DNA of 64,000 bases from Pseudomonas guineae (GTDB taxonomy: Bacteria; Pseudomonadota; Gammaproteobacteria; Pseudomonadales; Pseudomonadaceae), in assembly GCF_900113745.1 (NCBI RefSeq), contig NZ_FOQL01000006.1, positions 38,010 to 102,009 of the forward strand, given 5' to 3'. The notes beneath the pieces were generated by a model. That model was not told where the DNA came from. It did no database searches and saw only the letters and a program-made list of their open reading frames with translations. The translations under genes and the position numbers were made by a program. Position 1 is the first letter of the stretch, and each line of letters opens with the position of its first letter. Below are positions 61,002 through 64,000 of the stretch, in pieces.

Positions 61002-61322
61002 GAGCCATCGACGACCTGCTACGCGTCGGCCCTGCTGACTTACACCTATGTCCGCTAGCGAACAGAGCTCACCTGGGCGCTGCTGTAGGGTAGTGATAAT
61101 GCTGCGACAGCATTCTTCCCGATGGTGCAGGTTCATCCCGGCCATCACGGCACCCGGGGCTTGGCTGTTGGCCGACCATAACGGCCGATACGCAAAACCA
61201 GCACGACGAAGTAACAGGGGCACAGCAATCGTGACTTCGTAGGTCCGCTGTCGCGGTCTATCAGATGGGTTTCGTTTATCGGCACCCGTCGCGCACGCCA
61301 ATGATGGCTGGAACCGCGCCCC
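61002..61322. other. Intergenic, nothing recognised
   Basis: 321 bp between gluQ and the NdvB-like gene. A short open frame at 61265-61495 has no similarity and is out of frame with the large gene. In P. aeruginosa gluQ is followed by cbrAB, which is absent here. Confidence 0.4.
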
Positions 61323-64000
61323 ATGACCTCAGTCTTCACCGCTTTATTCAGCCGTGCTGCCTCCTCGCCATGGCGCGATCACACCCCGGTGCGCGAAGAA
61401 TTGTTCGGCATCGAACGCCTCGAACAACACGCCAGCACCTTGGCTGCTGCGCAAACGGTCAGCGCCCATCCGCCGCGGGTGCTGTCCCTGCATAGGCGCC
61501 TGAACGACAACGCCAAGGTGCTGCTGGCCGTCTATCGCGCCAGCGCGGCCGAACTGGCCAACGGGCGTGGCGTAGTACCGGCGGCAGAATGGCTGTTGGA
61601 CAACTACCACTTAGTGGAAGAGCAGATCCGCGAAATACGCGATGACCTGCCACCCGGTTATTACCGCCAACTACCAAAACTGGCCGCAGGACCCTTTGCC
61701 GGCTACCCACGGGTACTCGGCCTGGCCTGGGCGTTTATCGCCCACACCGATAGCCACTTCGACCCGGAGATCCTGCAGCGCTATCTAACCGCCTATCAGC
61801 AGGTGCAGCCCCTGACCATTGGCGAGTTGTGGGCCGTAGCGATCACCCTACGCATTGTGCTGATCGAAAACCTACGCCGTCTGGCCGATCAAATTAGCCT
61901 CGGGCTCAGCGCGCGCGAAGAGGCCGATGCCCTGGCCAATCGCTTGCTAGAGAAAGGCGCGGCGCATGATCTGACGGATAAGGAACTCAACATACGTTCA
62001 CGCACGGCCTTGAACGAGTCGTTTGCCGCGCAATTGGCCAAGCGCCTGCGCGACCACGACCCGCTCACCACGCCGACGCTGGGCTGGCTGGAAGAACGCC
62101 TTGGTGCCCAAGGCAGCAATATCGATGAGGTGGTGCAGCACGCCCAGCAACGTCAGGGGGCGTCCAACCTTAGCGTACGCAATATCATCAACAGCATGCG
62201 CCTAATCTCCTCCATCGACTGGGCGCTGCTGTTTGAGAGTGTCAGCCTGGTTGATGCACGCCTGGCCGCCGGCAGCGACTTTGCCGCGATGGACTTCGCC
62301 ACCCGCAACCTGTACCGCAGCGCCATTGAACAACTGGCCCGCGGCAGCGCCTGCACCGAGCTGGAGGTTGCCGAACAGGCCCTGCAGGCCGCGCATCAGG
62401 CGCATGCCCGCCACGCGGATGACGATGACCCACGCCTCAGCGACCCCGGCTACCACTTGATCGCCGAGGGTCGCCTGGCCCTGGAGCAACGCATCGACTT
62501 TCGCCCACCGCTGCGCCTGCGCATCAGCCGGGGCCATATCCGCCTCGGGATGCCCGGCTATGTGGCCGCGATCGTCAGCCTGGCCTGCTTGCTGCTCGGC
62601 CTGGCGTTATATGTGTTGGCCGGCCAGGGCGTCAGTGCCGGCTGGCTGCTCGCGCTTGGTTTGCTGGGTTTTCTGCCGGCCAGCGAAGTGGCCACCGCGC
62701 TGGTCAACCGTGCGGTCAGTGCCAACTTCGGCGCCATGGGCTTGCCGGGCCTGGAACTGATTGACGGCGTACCCAGCCGCCTGCGCACGCTGATTGCGGT
62801 ACCGACCCTATTGGGCAGCGAGGCCGACCTGCTGGAACAAATCGAACGCCTGGAAGTGCATCACCTCTCCGGCGACGGCGGCGACCTCACCTTCGCCCTA
62901 CTTACCGACGGTCTGGATGCTGCGCAGGAGCAGTTGCCCGGCGACGCAGCCTTGCTGCAACTGGCCAGCCACGCCATTGGCCAGCTCAACCTACGCTATG
63001 GGCCGGGCGTGGCCGGTAGCCGTTTCCTGCTGCTGCACCGGCGCCGTCAGTTCAACCCCAGCGAAAACGTCTGGATGGGCTGGGAGCGCAAACGCGGCAA
63101 GCTGCACGAGCTCAACCGTTTGCTGCGCGGTGCCGACGACACCAGCTTTATCCCGGTGCCGGGGCTGACCCAACGCGTGCCCGCCGCCGTGCGTTATGTC
63201 ATCACCCTGGATGCCGACACCCGCCTACCGCGCGATGCGGCCCTACGCTTGATCGGCAAAATGGCTCACCCGCTGAATCAACCTCGCTTTAGTCAGCGGC
63301 TGCAGCGGGTAGTCGGCGGTTACGCAATTTTGCAGCCACGGGTGACGCCTTCGCTGCCCTTGCAACGCGAAGGGTCGCTGTATCAAAAGGTATTTTCCAG
63401 CCCCGGCGGCATGGACCCCTACGCCGCTGCCGTGTCCGACGTTTACCAAGACCTGTTCGGCGAAGGCTCCTTTACCGGCAAAGGCATCTACGACATTGAT
63501 GCCTTCGAGGCGTCACTGGCCGGACGAGTGACGGAAAACAGCATGCTTAGCCATGACCTGTTTGAGGGCGTCTTCGCCCGCGCCGGACTGGCCTCGGATA
63601 TCGAAGTGGTCGAAGAATTCCCTTCGCGTTACGACGTTGCCAGCAAGCGCCAACACCGCTGGACCCGTGGCGACTGGCAACTGTTGCCGTGGCTTCTCGG
63701 GCCATTCAGAGGCGCGCGTGCACTCCCGAGCAGCGGCCGCTGGAAGATGCTCGATAACCTGCGCCGCTCTGTGTTGGCGCCGGCCACCCTCGCGGCGCTG
63801 GCCGTGAGCTGGCTGCTGCCGCTGCCCGCCGCGCTGACCGCCAGCCTATTGCTGGTCGCCAGCCTGCTGATCCCCGCCCTACTGCCACTGTGCTTCGGCC
63901 TGCTGCCCGCGCGCGCCGGTATTCGCTGGCGCAGCCACCTGGCCAAGCTGCGCGATGACCTACTGCTGGCCCTGCTGCAAAGCGCGCTAACCCTGACCTT
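61323..64000 (+). CDS. ndvB: Cyclic beta-1,2-glucan synthase-like (NdvB), N-terminal part
   Basis: An uninterrupted frame from ATG 61323 to the window edge, 892 codons without stop; the family's full length is about 2,800 residues. N-terminal features: DDLPPGYYRQLPKLAAGPFAGYPRVLGLAWAFIAHTDSHFDP (about 106-147). A hydrophobic pair of helices at about 410-465 is followed by the glycosyltransferase 84 core: DADT at 630-633, DLFEGVFARAG and QHRWTRGDW (777-785, QxxRW motif), then further TM helices (about 815-860). It makes periplasmic cyclic glucans, involved in osmoprotection and antibiotic sequestration in biofilms. GH94 part lies beyond the window. RBS GGCTGGAA is distant. Confidence 0.87.
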   Translation, partial: MTSVFTALFSRAASSPWRDHTPVREELFGIERLEQHASTLAAAQTVSAHPPRVLSLHRRLNDNAKVLLAVYRASAAELANGRGVVPAAEWLLDNYHLVEEQIREIRDDLPPGYYRQLPKLAAGPFAGYPRVLGLAWAFIAHTDSHFDPEILQRYLTAYQQVQPLTIGELWAVAITLRIVLIENLRRLADQISLGLSAREEADALANRLLEKGAAHDLTDKELNIRSRTALNESFAAQLAKRLRDHDPLTTPTLGWLEERLGAQGSNIDEVVQHAQQRQGASNLSVRNIINSMRLISSIDWALLFESVSLVDARLAAGSDFAAMDFATRNLYRSAIEQLARGSACTELEVAEQALQAAHQAHARHADDDDPRLSDPGYHLIAEGRLALEQRIDFRPPLRLRISRGHIRLGMPGYVAAIVSLACLLLGLALYVLAGQGVSAGWLLALGLLGFLPASEVATALVNRAVSANFGAMGLPGLELIDGVPSRLRTLIAVPTLLGSEADLLEQIERLEVHHLSGDGGDLTFALLTDGLDAAQEQLPGDAALLQLASHAIGQLNLRYGPGVAGSRFLLLHRRRQFNPSENVWMGWERKRGKLHELNRLLRGADDTSFIPVPGLTQRVPAAVRYVITLDADTRLPRDAALRLIGKMAHPLNQPRFSQRLQRVVGGYAILQPRVTPSLPLQREGSLYQKVFSSPGGMDPYAAAVSDVYQDLFGEGSFTGKGIYDIDAFEASLAGRVTENSMLSHDLFEGVFARAGLASDIEVVEEFPSRYDVASKRQHRWTRGDWQLLPWLLGPFRGARALPSSGRWKMLDNLRRSVLAPATLAALAVSWLLPLPAALTASLLLVASLLIPALLPLCFGLLPARAGIRWRSHLAKLRDDLLLALLQSALTLT

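Noticed and set aside
61265..61495. 76-residue frame at the start of the NdvB-like gene
   Set aside because: Out of frame with the 892-codon uninterrupted NdvB frame, which matches its family.

Overview
The window reads as chromosomal DNA of a Pseudomonas species (Gammaproteobacteria). Evidence: a GC-rich, densely coding sequence; the arginine succinyltransferase operon in the Pseudomonas order aruC-F-G-D-B-x-E followed by ltaE-alaS-lysC-rsmA-tRNA; a class Ia ribonucleotide reductase with two ATP cones; a gcsR/TyrR-like activator; dksA-gluQ; and a short LOV photoreceptor of the P. putida SB1-LOV type. Gene order is patchy relative to what I remember of P. aeruginosa, i.e. several conserved blocks are joined in a new order, so this is not P. 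aeruginosa itself.

Layout. 1-14,000: all on the minus strand: two tRNAs (Arg-ACG, Ser-GCU), rsmA, lysC, alaS, ltaE and the whole aru/ast arginine catabolic operon, with ArgR-like half-sites upstream of aruC. 14,000-19,000: patatin phospholipase and LpxL-type acyltransferase (minus), then minCDE and an RluA-type pseudouridine synthase (plus). 19,000-26,800: an OmpR/EnvZ-type two-component pair diverging from nrdA-nrdB; the long promoter region holds two NrdR-like boxes and a perfect DnaA box. 26,800-29,800: an accessory patch with an AT-rich TPR membrane protein of unknown role, a REP-associated transposase (RAYT) flanked by its REP-like palindromes and larger inverted repeats. 29,800-40,600: small lipoproteins, an exported 2H-phosphoesterase-like protein, GNAT, Nudix, haloalkane dehalogenase, a PAS-GGDEF diguanylate cyclase, a CAP protein, HPF, an ABC-2 transporter and a sigma54 activator.

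40,600-53,100 is the most interesting part. A short-chain dehydrogenase, an alpha/beta hydrolase and an aldolase precede a cupin-flavodoxin pair, a short LOV blue-light receptor, a PilZ-like protein, an acyl-CoA dehydrogenase, a MerR-type regulator that looks like a class II LitR (B12-type fold without the cobalamin His), a DCC-family thioredoxin-like protein, a DUF6482-like protein and folM-folE-folX for tetrahydromonapterin. Inverted repeats built on TGTACA/TGTATA lie in three promoter regions here (acyl-CoA dehydrogenase, merR/DCC, DUF6482/fol), which suggests one light-responsive regulon linking LOV, LitR, pterin synthesis and lipid metabolism.

53,100-64,000: trxB, cysZ, a fatty-acid-hydroxylase/SRPBCC fusion divergent from a LysR regulator, sfsA, an aminotransferase, dksA, gluQ and the first 892 codons of an NdvB-like cyclic beta-glucan synthase that runs off the end of the window. 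No rRNA, CRISPR array, integrase, prophage or complete insertion sequence was seen.
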